Shown here in pieces: positions 23,883 to 31,371 of a stretch of 31,555 nt of DNA. Location of the stretch: NCBI GenBank assembly GCA_905215625.1, contig CAJMQQ010000032.1, positions 1 through 31,555 on the forward strand, in the 5' to 3' direction. Position 1 is the first letter of the stretch, and every line of letters starts with the position of its first letter. This stretch comes from an uncultured bacterium. Lineage in GTDB: Bacteria; Bacillota; Clostridia; Lachnospirales; Lachnospiraceae. The position numbers and the translations under genes are program-made. The notes beneath the pieces were generated by a model. That model was not told the origin of the DNA. It saw only the letters and a program-made list of their open reading frames with translations, and ran no database searches.

Positions 23883-24722
23883 ATGGCAGAAAAGAAAAAA
23901 AACACGGATAGATTTTTAACAATCGTATTTTCCATTATTTCTGTAATTTATCTGGTTCCGATTGCGCTGGTTGTACTGAACTCGTTTAAGAAAAAGGCCT
24001 ATATCAGCCGTTACCCTTTTAAAATTCCGACAGGGAAGATGTTTGTAGGGCTGGATAACTATATAAATGGTATTAAAAAGACCGGATTTTTTGAGGCTTT
24101 TGGCTGGACCTTGTTTATTACCGTTGCATCAGTAGCAGTGATTATTTTGTGTACTTCTATGTGTGCCTGGTATATCAGCCGTGTAAAAAATGCAGTGACG
24201 TCCACGATTTATTATCTGTGCCTCTTTTCCATGATTGTGCCGTTCCAGATGGTAATGTTTCCGTTGTCTAAAATTGCAGATATGCTGGGATTAACCACTC
24301 CCTGGGGACTGGTAATCGTCTATCTGGGATTTGGCGCCGGACTGTCGGTTTTTATGTTTACCGGATTTGTAAAATCGATTCCGCTGGAGATAGAAGAAGC
24401 AGCCATGATGGATGGATGTACGCCGGTGCATACCTTTTTTAAAGTAGTGCTTCCGATTATGAAGCCTACCTGTGTAACCGTAGCTATTTTACAGGCAATG
24501 TGGATCTGGAATGATTATCTGCTTCCATATCTGATTCTGGATATGACAAAGTACAAGACGATTTCCATTGCAGTCCAGTATTTAAGAGGCGGCTATGGTT
24601 CCATTGATATGGGCGCTATGATGGGCGTTCTGGTATTGGCAATTATTCCAATCGTGGTATTTTATCTGTCCTGCCAGAAATACATTATTGAAGGCGTTGT
24701 GGCAGGTGCAGTAAAAGGTTAA
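23883..24722 (+). CDS. Sugar ABC transporter permease (MalG/UgpE type)
   Basis: A 279-residue membrane protein with six predicted helices, the partner of the preceding permease. The EAA loop is EIEEAAMMDGCTPVHTFFKVVLPIMKP, followed by the WIWNDYLLPYLIL segment common to MalG-type subunits. It overlaps the coupled translation signal of its neighbour. No ATP-binding subunit is encoded in this operon, so a shared MsmX/MsmK-type ATPase elsewhere in the genome must energise it. Confidence 0.92.
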   Translation: MAEKKKNTDRFLTIVFSIISVIYLVPIALVVLNSFKKKAYISRYPFKIPTGKMFVGLDNYINGIKKTGFFEAFGWTLFITVASVAVIILCTSMCAWYISRVKNAVTSTIYYLCLFSMIVPFQMVMFPLSKIADMLGLTTPWGLVIVYLGFGAGLSVFMFTGFVKSIPLEIEEAAMMDGCTPVHTFFKVVLPIMKPTCVTVAILQAMWIWNDYLLPYLILDMTKYKTISIAVQYLRGGYGSIDMGAMMGVLVLAIIPIVVFYLSCQKYIIEGVVAGAVKG

Positions 24723-24737
24723 AGGAGATGAAGCGTG

Positions 24738-26228
24738 ATGCGTAAGGCAGGGATACTCCTTCCGGTTTCCAGTCTTCCCTCCCCATACGGAATCGGGGCA
24801 TTTTCCAGGGAAGCATACGAATTTGTAGATTTATTAAAGGAAGCGGGACAAAGCTGCTGGCAGATCCTTCCAATGGGCCCGACAGGATATGGAGACTCTC
24901 CTTATCAGTCATTTTCTGCATTTGCGGGAAACCCCTATTTGATTGATTTAGAGAACCTGATACAGGAAGGTCTTTTAACGGAAGAAGAATGCAGACAGGC
25001 AGATTTTGGAAGGGATGAGAGCCGGATTGATTATGGGAAATTGTATTCTGCGCGTCCTAAGATCCTTCATAAAGCATTTGAAAGATGGAAGTCTGCCTGC
25101 CAGGATCCGGAAACTGTAAAAGAATGTCTGGAGGAAGAACTGGAAGAAGAAACCAGGGATTATTGCCTGTATATGGCAGTCAAACACCATTTTGGAGAAA
25201 AAAGCTGGATTCAGTGGGACGAAGACATTAAAAGGAGAAAGCCAGAGGCGATAAAATTTTATAAACAGGAACTGGAAGAAGAAATCCTGTTTTATGAATT
25301 CCAGCAGGTGGTATTTCAAAAGCAGTGGAAAGCATTAAAGGAATATGCCCACAGTCAGGGGATTTCCATCATTGGAGACATTCCGATTTATGCAGCCCTT
25401 GACAGTGCAGATGCCTGGGCGCATCCGGAACTGTTTCAGTTTGACGAAAACAATCTGCCTTCTGCAGTAGCCGGATGCCCGCCGGATGGCTTTTCTGCAG
25501 ACGGACAGTTGTGGGGCAACCCGCTGTACCGGTGGGATTATCAGGAAGCGACCGGATATTCCTGGTGGATGCGCCGGATGGCGTACTGTTTCCAGATGTA
25601 TGATGTGGTGCGGGTTGACCATTTCAGGGGCTTTGATGAATATTATTCCATTCCGGCAGGGGAACAGACTGCGGTACATGGACATTGGGAAAAAGGTCCG
25701 GGACTTGCCTTGTTCCAGAAAATGCAGGAGAAGTTTGGAGATGTAAATATTATTGCAGAAGATCTGGGATTTGTGACGGACAGCGTACAGAAACTGGTAA
25801 AAGATACGGGATTTCCCAGCATGAAGGTATTGCAGTTTGCCTTTGATTCCAGGGAAGAAAGCAATTATCTGCCCCACTGCTATCCCCATAACTGTGTGGT
25901 GTATACCGGAACCCATGATAATGATACGATTCGGGGATGGTATGAATCCCTGGATCCGGCAGATAAACAGATGGCAGTCCGCTATATGAACAGTGAAAGA
26001 ACGCCGGAATCGGAGATTCACTGGGATTTTATCCGTCTGGCTCTGGCAAGCGTGGCGGATCTGGCAGTGATTCCTCTCCAGGATTATCTGGGGCTTGGAA
26101 GCGAGGCAAGGCTGAATACCCCTTCAACCCTGGGCAGCAACTGGACGTGGCGGATGAAAAAAGATGCATTTACTCCGGATATCAGGGAGAAATGCCGGAG
26201 CATGGCGCAGCTATATGGAAGAATCTGA
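24738..26228 (+). CDS. malQ: 4-alpha-glucanotransferase (amylomaltase, GH77)
   Basis: A 496-residue cytoplasmic enzyme that transfers alpha-1,4-glucan segments between malto-oligosaccharides, releasing glucose. It opens with the family motif RKAGILLPVSSLPSPYGIG and QILPMGPTGYGDSPYQS. The three catalytic acids are placed as Asp294 (VVRVDHFRGF, nucleophile), Glu341 (IIAEDLG, acid/base) and Asp394 (GTHDNDT, transition-state stabiliser), matching the numbering of Thermus amylomaltase almost exactly. ATG 24738 is preferred; GTG 24735 one codon earlier is nearly as well spaced from AGGAGA. Its place after the permeases makes imported maltodextrin the likely substrate. Confidence 0.95.
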   Translation: MRKAGILLPVSSLPSPYGIGAFSREAYEFVDLLKEAGQSCWQILPMGPTGYGDSPYQSFSAFAGNPYLIDLENLIQEGLLTEEECRQADFGRDESRIDYGKLYSARPKILHKAFERWKSACQDPETVKECLEEELEEETRDYCLYMAVKHHFGEKSWIQWDEDIKRRKPEAIKFYKQELEEEILFYEFQQVVFQKQWKALKEYAHSQGISIIGDIPIYAALDSADAWAHPELFQFDENNLPSAVAGCPPDGFSADGQLWGNPLYRWDYQEATGYSWWMRRMAYCFQMYDVVRVDHFRGFDEYYSIPAGEQTAVHGHWEKGPGLALFQKMQEKFGDVNIIAEDLGFVTDSVQKLVKDTGFPSMKVLQFAFDSREESNYLPHCYPHNCVVYTGTHDNDTIRGWYESLDPADKQMAVRYMNSERTPESEIHWDFIRLALASVADLAVIPLQDYLGLGSEARLNTPSTLGSNWTWRMKKDAFTPDIREKCRSMAQLYGRI

Positions 26229-26229
26229 G

Positions 26230-26258
26230 TTGACAATCGGTTCCTGAGCAGTTAGTAT
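26230..26258 (+). promoter_or_regulatory. Separate promoter of the lacI-type gene
   Basis: -35 TTGACA (26230-26235) starts one base after the malQ stop; 17-base spacer; -10 TAGTAT (26253-26258). No AACGTT-type operator is present here, so the repressor gene may be constitutive. Confidence 0.68.
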
Positions 26259-26286
26259 AGCAGGAGAAAAGAAAAGGGGACAAGGA

Positions 26287-27327
26287 ATGGATACGCTTAA
26301 TATAAAAGATATTGCAAAAATATGCGGCGTTGGAGTCAGCACAGTGTCCAGGGCAATCAACAACCATCCTGACATTAATGAGGAAACGAAAAAGAAGATT
26401 CTGGAAGTAATAAAGGAAAACAATTATATCCCCAACAACAGCGCCAGAAACTTAAAACGCTCGGTTTCTAAGACAATTGCGGTTTTGATAAAGGGAATTG
26501 ACAATCCGTTTTTTTATAGCATGATCCGGATTTTTGAAGAAGAAATCCAGAAAAAACGGTATTCTTTTCTGCTTCACAGAGTGGAAGAAGCAGAAGACGA
26601 GGTTGATGTGGCCATTGAACTGATTAAGGAAAAACGGCTGAAGGGAATTATTTTCCTGGGAGGTCATTTCTGTCAGAATCAGGAGAAGCTGGAGCAACTG
26701 GATATTCCCTTTGTGTTAAGTACAGTGGCGAATACAGATACCCTGCAGAACTCCTTTTTATCCTGTGTTTCTGTAGATGATTTTCAGGAAAGCTACAAAA
26801 TGGTGGATTATTTGTGCCGCCAGGGACACCGCCGTATCGGAATTCTGGCTGCAACACCCCAGGATGAGAGTATTGGACGGCTCCGCCTGGAAGGGTACCG
26901 GAAGGCTCTGGCCGATTATGGGATTGATGCGGATCCATCCTGGTGTTTTTACAGTCCGGAAAACATGAACTGGTATACCATGGCAAATGGATATGGATTA
27001 ATGAAAAAACTGATGGCTTCCGGAGAAAAACTGACGGCAGTATTTGCAATTTCGGACAGCCTTGCCATTGGAGCCTGCAAAGCAGTGTTTGATGCAGGAA
27101 AATCAGTACCGGAAGATTATTCCATTGCAGGCTTTGACGGACTGGATATGGCGCATTATTATAATCCGGCCATTACCACCATCCATCAGCCCGTAGAAGA
27201 AATGGCATATGAGACGCTCCGGATTTTATTTGATCAGATCCGCAGCAAAGCTCCGGAGAAGAAAAACCAGCAGAAAATTTTTCAGGCAAGGCTGGTAGAG
27301 GGGCAGTCAACGCGGGAACTAAAATAA
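26287..27327 (+). CDS. LacI family transcriptional repressor
   Basis: A 346-residue regulator. The N-terminal DNA-binding domain (NIKDIAKICGVGVSTVSRAINNHPDINEETKKKILEVIKENNYIPN, residues 5-50) has the family helix-turn-helix, and hinge helix NSARNLKR follows. The core (about 60-340) is the periplasmic-binding-protein-like sugar sensor, with the conserved AVFAISDSLAIGACKAV and the PEDYSIAGFDGLDMAHYYNPAITTIHQP stretch. Its position makes it the likely repressor acting on the tandem AACGTT operators, with a maltodextrin-type inducer; this is inference from gene order. It starts behind AAAAGGGGACAAGG and ends at the second copy of the 40-bp terminator. Confidence 0.94.
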   Translation: MDTLNIKDIAKICGVGVSTVSRAINNHPDINEETKKKILEVIKENNYIPNNSARNLKRSVSKTIAVLIKGIDNPFFYSMIRIFEEEIQKKRYSFLLHRVEEAEDEVDVAIELIKEKRLKGIIFLGGHFCQNQEKLEQLDIPFVLSTVANTDTLQNSFLSCVSVDDFQESYKMVDYLCRQGHRRIGILAATPQDESIGRLRLEGYRKALADYGIDADPSWCFYSPENMNWYTMANGYGLMKKLMASGEKLTAVFAISDSLAIGACKAVFDAGKSVPEDYSIAGFDGLDMAHYYNPAITTIHQPVEEMAYETLRILFDQIRSKAPEKKNQQKIFQARLVEGQSTRELK

Positions 27328-27338
27328 TATCAACTTTC

Positions 27339-27378
27339 GAAAAGAGTGAATTCACGAAACATGGATTCATTCTTTTTT
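27339..27378 (+). terminator. Terminator, copy 2 of a 40-bp exact repeat
   Basis: Identical over 40 bases to 21231-21270, including stem, CGAAACA loop and six T residues. It lies just after the lacI-type stop codon. AATATCAA at 27326-27333 precedes it as in copy 1, with a 5-base instead of a 3-base gap. Confidence 0.92.
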
Positions 27379-27393
27379 AATTATAAAAATAAG

Positions 27394-27422
27394 TTGACAA
27401 ATGAAAAAAATATATGTATAAC
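27394..27422 (+). promoter_or_regulatory. Promoter of the gntR-ABC operon
   Basis: -35 TTGACA (27394-27399), 17-base spacer, -10 TATAAC (27417-27422). It begins 16 bases after the repeated terminator. Confidence 0.8.
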
Positions 27423-27450
27423 TGTATTAAGACATTAATACAATAATACA
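27423..27450. promoter_or_regulatory. Palindromic GntR/YtrA-type operator with an extra half-site
   Basis: TGTATTA (27423-27429), AGACAT, TAATACA (27436-27442): perfect 7-bp arms around 6 bases, directly abutting the -10. A third TAATACA half-site follows at 27444-27450. The position over the transcription start fits autorepression by the GntR protein encoded next. Confidence 0.75.
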
Positions 27451-27469
27451 AACAGACAAGGAGAAATCA

Positions 27470-27838
27470 ATGGAGTGGAAGATTGCAGAGGACCGGCCAA
27501 TCTGGATTCAGCTATCCGAACAGCTGACCGCCCAGATTGCATCCGGAATGTATCAACCAGGGCAGAGGCTTCCGTCAGTCAGGGAATTTGCCGCAGACGC
27601 AGGAGTAAATCCTAATACCATGCAGCGGGCCCTTACAGACCTGGAGAGCAAAGGATTAATTATCACCAACCGGACAGCAGGAAGGAGCGTAACCCAGGAT
27701 ATGGAAACCATTAAACAACTGAGAACCGACCGGGCCATGGAACAGGTGCGGCAGTTTCTTGTACAGATGAGCGAGCTTGGTTATACAAAGGAAGAGATTG
27801 GAATTGTGCTGACACAGGCGCTGAAGGAGGAAGTGTAA
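27470..27838 (+). CDS. GntR family regulator, YtrA subfamily
   Basis: A 122-residue repressor. The winged-helix domain (IWIQLSEQLTAQIASGMYQPGQRLPSVREFAADAGVNPNTMQRALTDLESKGLI, residues about 10-65) is typical GntR, and the short helical C-terminus (about 70-122) with no ligand domain is diagnostic of the YtrA group. Such regulators usually control the ABC transporter genes next to them, here two bases downstream, and often respond to cell-wall-active antibiotics. AAGGAG lies before the ATG. Its likely operator is the palindrome at the promoter. Confidence 0.92.
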   Translation: MEWKIAEDRPIWIQLSEQLTAQIASGMYQPGQRLPSVREFAADAGVNPNTMQRALTDLESKGLIITNRTAGRSVTQDMETIKQLRTDRAMEQVRQFLVQMSELGYTKEEIGIVLTQALKEEV

Positions 27839-27840
27839 AT

Positions 27841-28575
27841 ATGGGTGAAGAATTATTGGTATGCAGCAATCTGACAAAGCGGTTTGGACGCAAAGAAGCC
27901 TTAAAAGATGTGACACTCCGTTTGGAGAGTGGAAAAATCATCGGCCTTTTAGGTCCTAATGGTTCCGGAAAGACGACGCTGATTAAGCTGATGAACGGCC
28001 TTTTGCAGCCTGACGGCGGAACGGTCCTGGTAGACGGAAACAAGCCTGGAGTCTCCAGCAAAGCTATGATTTCCTATCTTCCGGACAAAATGTATTTTGC
28101 AGACTGGATGCGGGTAAAAGATATTGTAAAAATGTTTGAGGATTTTTATCCGGACTTCCGTAAAGATACCGCATTAGATATGTTGAGCCGGCTGGACATC
28201 AGCCTGGATGATAGAATGAAAACCCTATCGAAAGGAACGAAAGAAAAGGTACAGCTGGTGCTGGTAATGAGCAGAAATGCAAAGCTTTATATATTAGACG
28301 AGCCAATCGGAGGCGTGGATCCGGCAGCCAGAGATTTTATCCTTCATACGATTTTAAGCAATTACTCGGAAAACGCGTCGGTTCTGATTTCCACCCATCT
28401 GATTGCCGATGTGGAAAAAGTGCTGGATGAGGTGATTTTCTTAAAAGATGGGTGTGTGGTGCGTCAGGACAGCGTGGATCGCATCAGGGAGACTGAAGGA
28501 TTTTCTGTGGATCAGCTGTTCCGCCGGATTTTTGCAGTTCCGGAAGCTGGTTATCATCAGATAGAAGCAGAATAA
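27841..28575 (+). CDS. ABC transporter ATP-binding protein (YtrB type)
   Basis: A 244-residue ATPase. Walker A is GPNGSGKTT (about 39-47), the signature is the variant LSKGTKEKVQLVLVM in place of LSGGQ, Walker B and D-loop are LYILDEPIGGVDPAARD, and STHL is the H-loop. The LSKGT signature and GGVDP are typical of the YtrB/EcsA-type exporters paired with YtrA regulators. AAGGAGG in the end of the gntR gene gives translational coupling. It acts with the membrane protein encoded downstream; the exported substrate is unknown. Confidence 0.92.
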   Translation: MGEELLVCSNLTKRFGRKEALKDVTLRLESGKIIGLLGPNGSGKTTLIKLMNGLLQPDGGTVLVDGNKPGVSSKAMISYLPDKMYFADWMRVKDIVKMFEDFYPDFRKDTALDMLSRLDISLDDRMKTLSKGTKEKVQLVLVMSRNAKLYILDEPIGGVDPAARDFILHTILSNYSENASVLISTHLIADVEKVLDEVIFLKDGCVVRQDSVDRIRETEGFSVDQLFRRIFAVPEAGYHQIEAE

Positions 28576-28596
28576 ACGGAGACAGGAGGACGAAAG

Positions 28597-29439
28597 ATGT
28601 TTAGAAAGTTAGTGAAATATGAGTGGGCGGCCATGATCCGGAGTATGCTGCCGGTATATGCGGCTGTAATCGCGGTTTCGGTGATTAATTCCCTGTTTAT
28701 GAACGTGGGAATTGACAGCGGAAATCCTGTTTTTAAGTTGTGGGACTGGATTTGCGCATCATTTGGCGGGATTGCCATATTCCTATACATTGCTGTGATG
28801 ATGGCGCTGGGAGCATTTACAGTGGTCGTCATAGTCCAGCGGTTTTATAAAGGGCTTTTAGGAGAAGAAGGGTATCTGATGTTTACTCTTCCGGTAAAGA
28901 CCTGGCAGCTGGTATTTTCTAAGGCTCTGGTATCTCTTCTGATTGGAGCTTTGTCAGCGGCAGCGGCAGTTCTCTCCATTGGAATTTTAATGGGCGCCCA
29001 GTTCTTAGAGATTCTGTCCGCCCTTCCATACACGCTGGGTTATCTCTATGAAACTGCGATATCCTATGATAGGGTATGGTTCATCCAGACCATATTTTTT
29101 GGACTGGAAATGCTGGCAGCACTGGTATTTGGCTGTTTTGCCTTCTTCTATCATGTGTATCTGGCTGTCAGCCTGGGACATTTGGCCAGAAAATATAAGG
29201 CGGCTCTGTCTGTAGCCTGGTACATTGGAATCAATGCGATTCTGGGATTTTTTACCTTAAATATTCTGGGAGCTATGGGGAGCATATGGAATCTTCCGGT
29301 TTTCATTTCTTTCCCGGAAAATGGATATTGGGAAATTCATGTCCTTGGCCTGGGAATTCTGTTCAGCCAGATCGTTAAGACCGTTCTGTTCAGTCTGGGA
29401 ACCAATTATATTTTGAAAAATAAGTTGAACCTGGAATAA
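28597..29439 (+). CDS. ABC transporter membrane protein, putative
   Basis: A 280-residue hydrophobic protein with about six predicted membrane segments (near residues 17-37, 55-80, 105-130, 165-195, 205-230 and 245-270). GLLGEEGYLMFTLPVKTWQLVFSKALVSLL is the cytoplasmic coupling segment seen in ABC-2-type permeases of this exporter group. It starts 21 bases after the ATPase stop behind CAGGAGG. Together with the ATPase and YtrA-type repressor it forms a self-regulated exporter, possibly for envelope stress; the substrate cannot be read from the sequence. Confidence 0.85.
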   Translation: MFRKLVKYEWAAMIRSMLPVYAAVIAVSVINSLFMNVGIDSGNPVFKLWDWICASFGGIAIFLYIAVMMALGAFTVVVIVQRFYKGLLGEEGYLMFTLPVKTWQLVFSKALVSLLIGALSAAAAVLSIGILMGAQFLEILSALPYTLGYLYETAISYDRVWFIQTIFFGLEMLAALVFGCFAFFYHVYLAVSLGHLARKYKAALSVAWYIGINAILGFFTLNILGAMGSIWNLPVFISFPENGYWEIHVLGLGILFSQIVKTVLFSLGTNYILKNKLNLE

Positions 29440-29484
29440 CTGACGCCCCATATTTTTCACAAAAACGCACATACTGATGGTTGG

Positions 29485-29496
29485 GATAGTACTATC
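29485..29496. repeat. Perfect 12-bp palindrome upstream of enolase
   Basis: GATAGTACTATC is fully self-complementary and lies 6 bases before AGGAGG of the enolase gene. The 29440-29516 gap shows no clear terminator and no confident promoter, so the palindrome is the only structure there. Confidence 0.5.
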
Positions 29497-29516
29497 AGGA
29501 AAAGGAGGAACAACTG

Positions 29517-30785
29517 GTGAAATGTGAAAAATATGAGATTGTATCAGTAAAGGGACGGGAAATTCTGGATTCCAGGGGAAATCCGACGGTAGAGGCAGAG
29601 GTGACGCTGGAGTGCGGGGCAAAAGGAAGGGCTTTGGTCCCGTCTGGCGCGTCTACAGGAACCTTTGAAGCCGTAGAACTTCGGGATAAGGACAGCCGGT
29701 ACCTGGGAAAGGGCGTCTTAAAAGCCGTGGAACACGTCAATACAGTGCTGGCAGAAGCCTTGATGTTTGAAAATGCTCTGGATCAGAGACGGATTGACCA
29801 GATTTTAAGGGAGACAGACGGCACAGAAAATAAGGAAAAGCTGGGAGCTAATGGGATTTTAGCCGTATCTATGGCAGCTGCCAGGGCAGCAGCGGACGGC
29901 CTTGGCCTTCCTCTTTACCGGTATTTAGGAGGAATCAATGGATGCAGACTTCCAAGACCTATGATGAACATCTTAAATGGAGGAAAACATGCAGACAATA
30001 CCGTTGATCTTCAGGAATTTATGATTGCACCCTGGAAGGCTCGGTCTTTTTCAGAAGGTTTAAGGATCTGCACAGAAGTCTATCATACCTTGAAAAAACT
30101 GTTGATAAAAAAAGGGTATTCTACCGGAGTAGGGGATGAAGGCGGATTTGCACCGGATTTTCAGGATGCCGACCAGGTGCTGTCCTTTCTGACGGAAGCG
30201 GTGATCCAGGCAGGTTATCAGCCGGGAGAAGACATCCGGTTTGCCTTAGACGCTGCATCATCAGAGCTTTATGACGAAGAAAGCGGATATTACCTGTTTC
30301 CAGGAGAAAGCAGGATGAAGGGAAAGCAGGTACGCCGGTCTTCTTCGGAAATGGTCCAGTACTATAAAGAACTGACAGAAAGGTATCCAATTTTTTCCAT
30401 TGAAGACGGACTCTGGGAAGAGGACTGGGAAGGCTGGAAAATGCTGACTTTTGCAATGGGATCTTCTGTACAACTGGTGGGAGACGATTTGTTTGTTACC
30501 AATACCAGACGGCTGAAAAAGGGGATTGATATGGGAATTGCCAATGCTATCTTAATTAAGGTAAACCAGATAGGGACTCTGACCGAAAGCCTGGACGCCG
30601 TACAGATGGCAAAAGAGGCCGGATATGCCGCCATTATTTCCCACCGTTCCGGAGAAACCGAAGATCCCATGATTGCGGATCTGGCAGTCGGGCTGAATGC
30701 AGGACAGATTAAAACCGGAGCGCCGTGCCGCTCGGACCGGGTGGCAAAATACAACCAGCTTTTGCGGATAGAAGAGGAATTATAG
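29517..30785 (+). CDS. eno: Enolase (phosphopyruvate hydratase)
   Basis: A 422-residue glycolytic enzyme interconverting 2-phosphoglycerate and phosphoenolpyruvate. All active-site blocks are intact: REILDSRGNPTVE and SGASTG (mobile loops), HADNTVDLQEFMI, GDEGGFAP (acid Glu), the Mg ligands in FALDAASSE, SIEDGL and GDDLFVTN, the base Lys in ILIKVNQIGTL, and SHRSGETED. GTG start: AGGAGG lies 8 bases upstream and no in-frame ATG is near. It stands outside the usual gap-pgk-tpi-gpm-eno cluster, so it may be a second, stand-alone copy. Confidence 0.94.
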   Translation: MKCEKYEIVSVKGREILDSRGNPTVEAEVTLECGAKGRALVPSGASTGTFEAVELRDKDSRYLGKGVLKAVEHVNTVLAEALMFENALDQRRIDQILRETDGTENKEKLGANGILAVSMAAARAAADGLGLPLYRYLGGINGCRLPRPMMNILNGGKHADNTVDLQEFMIAPWKARSFSEGLRICTEVYHTLKKLLIKKGYSTGVGDEGGFAPDFQDADQVLSFLTEAVIQAGYQPGEDIRFALDAASSELYDEESGYYLFPGESRMKGKQVRRSSSEMVQYYKELTERYPIFSIEDGLWEEDWEGWKMLTFAMGSSVQLVGDDLFVTNTRRLKKGIDMGIANAILIKVNQIGTLTESLDAVQMAKEAGYAAIISHRSGETEDPMIADLAVGLNAGQIKTGAPCRSDRVAKYNQLLRIEEEL

Positions 30786-30825
30786 GCTTTTTTTAGGTAC
30801 AAAGCGGAGGAACGTGCCTCAAACA

Positions 30826-30854
30826 TTGACAAATTCGTGACATAGACTTATAAT
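30826..30854 (+). promoter_or_regulatory. Perfect consensus sigma-A promoter
   Basis: -35 TTGACA (30826-30831), 17-base spacer, -10 TATAAT (30849-30854): both hexamers and the spacer are the consensus. It drives the Ala/Lys-rich protein gene with a leader of about 75 bases. Confidence 0.92.
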
Positions 30855-30937
30855 CCATTAATGACGATGACATCTAAAGTAATACTTGTAAGTAAGTTAT
30901 AATAAAAATGTATAGAATCATGAGGAGGATAAGTATT

Positions 30938-31294
30938 ATGGCAGCATCCAGAAAAACAACGAAGGCAACTGCAGCAGCGAAACCTGTTAAGGAAGAGACA
31001 AAGGCAGTTGAGGTAAAAACCGCTGCTCCAGCTGCAGAGGAAGCAAAAAAGGCAGTGAAGCCAGCAGCTAAGAAGCCGGCAGCTAAGAAAGAAACAAAAG
31101 CAACGGTTGTATTCCAGTACGCTGGTAAAGAAGTTGTGGCAAAAGAAGTTTTAGCAAAGGCTCAGGCAGCTTATGCAGAAACCCACAAAGGTACTGAGAT
31201 TGAAAGCATCGAACTGTACATCGTAGCAGAAGAAAACATGGCTTACTATGTAGTAAACGGCGATGCAGATCCAGACTTCAAAGTTGTGCTGTAA
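30938..31294 (+). CDS. Small Ala/Lys-rich protein, DUF6465-like
   Basis: A 118-residue protein. Residues 1-55 are a low-complexity Ala/Lys/Glu/Pro tail (KPAAKKPAAKK) resembling histone H1-type or HU-extension tails; residues about 58-118 form a compact domain (ATVVFQYAGKEVVAKEVLAKAQAAYAETHKGTEIESIELYIVAEENMAYYVVNG) that I associate, from memory, with the DUF6465 family of Lachnospiraceae. The start is ATG 30938, with GAGGAGG 9 bases upstream; the frame is open to 30908 but without a ribosome site. The consensus promoter and strong terminator imply a highly expressed single-gene unit. Nucleic-acid binding by the tail is inference only. Confidence 0.82.
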   Translation: MAASRKTTKATAAAKPVKEETKAVEVKTAAPAAEEAKKAVKPAAKKPAAKKETKATVVFQYAGKEVVAKEVLAKAQAAYAETHKGTEIESIELYIVAEENMAYYVVNGDADPDFKVVL

Positions 31295-31312
31295 GTAACG
31301 CAGCTTAAATCG

Positions 31313-31356
31313 GCTGTTGCAAGATGAAAAAAGTTCATTTTGCGGCAGCTTTTTTT
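31313..31356 (+). terminator. Terminator after the Ala/Lys-rich protein gene
   Basis: A 16-bp stem, GCTGTTGCAAGATGAA (31313-31328) with TTCATTTTGCGGCAGC (31334-31349), with G:U wobbles and a 5-base loop, followed by a T7 run. Confidence 0.92.
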
Positions 31357-31371
31357 ATAGGAGAGAGACAG

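Noticed and set aside
25335..26021. Minus-strand open frame of 228 codons opposite malQ
   Set aside because: It lies wholly inside a gene with intact catalytic residues, has no ribosome site, and its translation is low-complexity antisense with no family motif.
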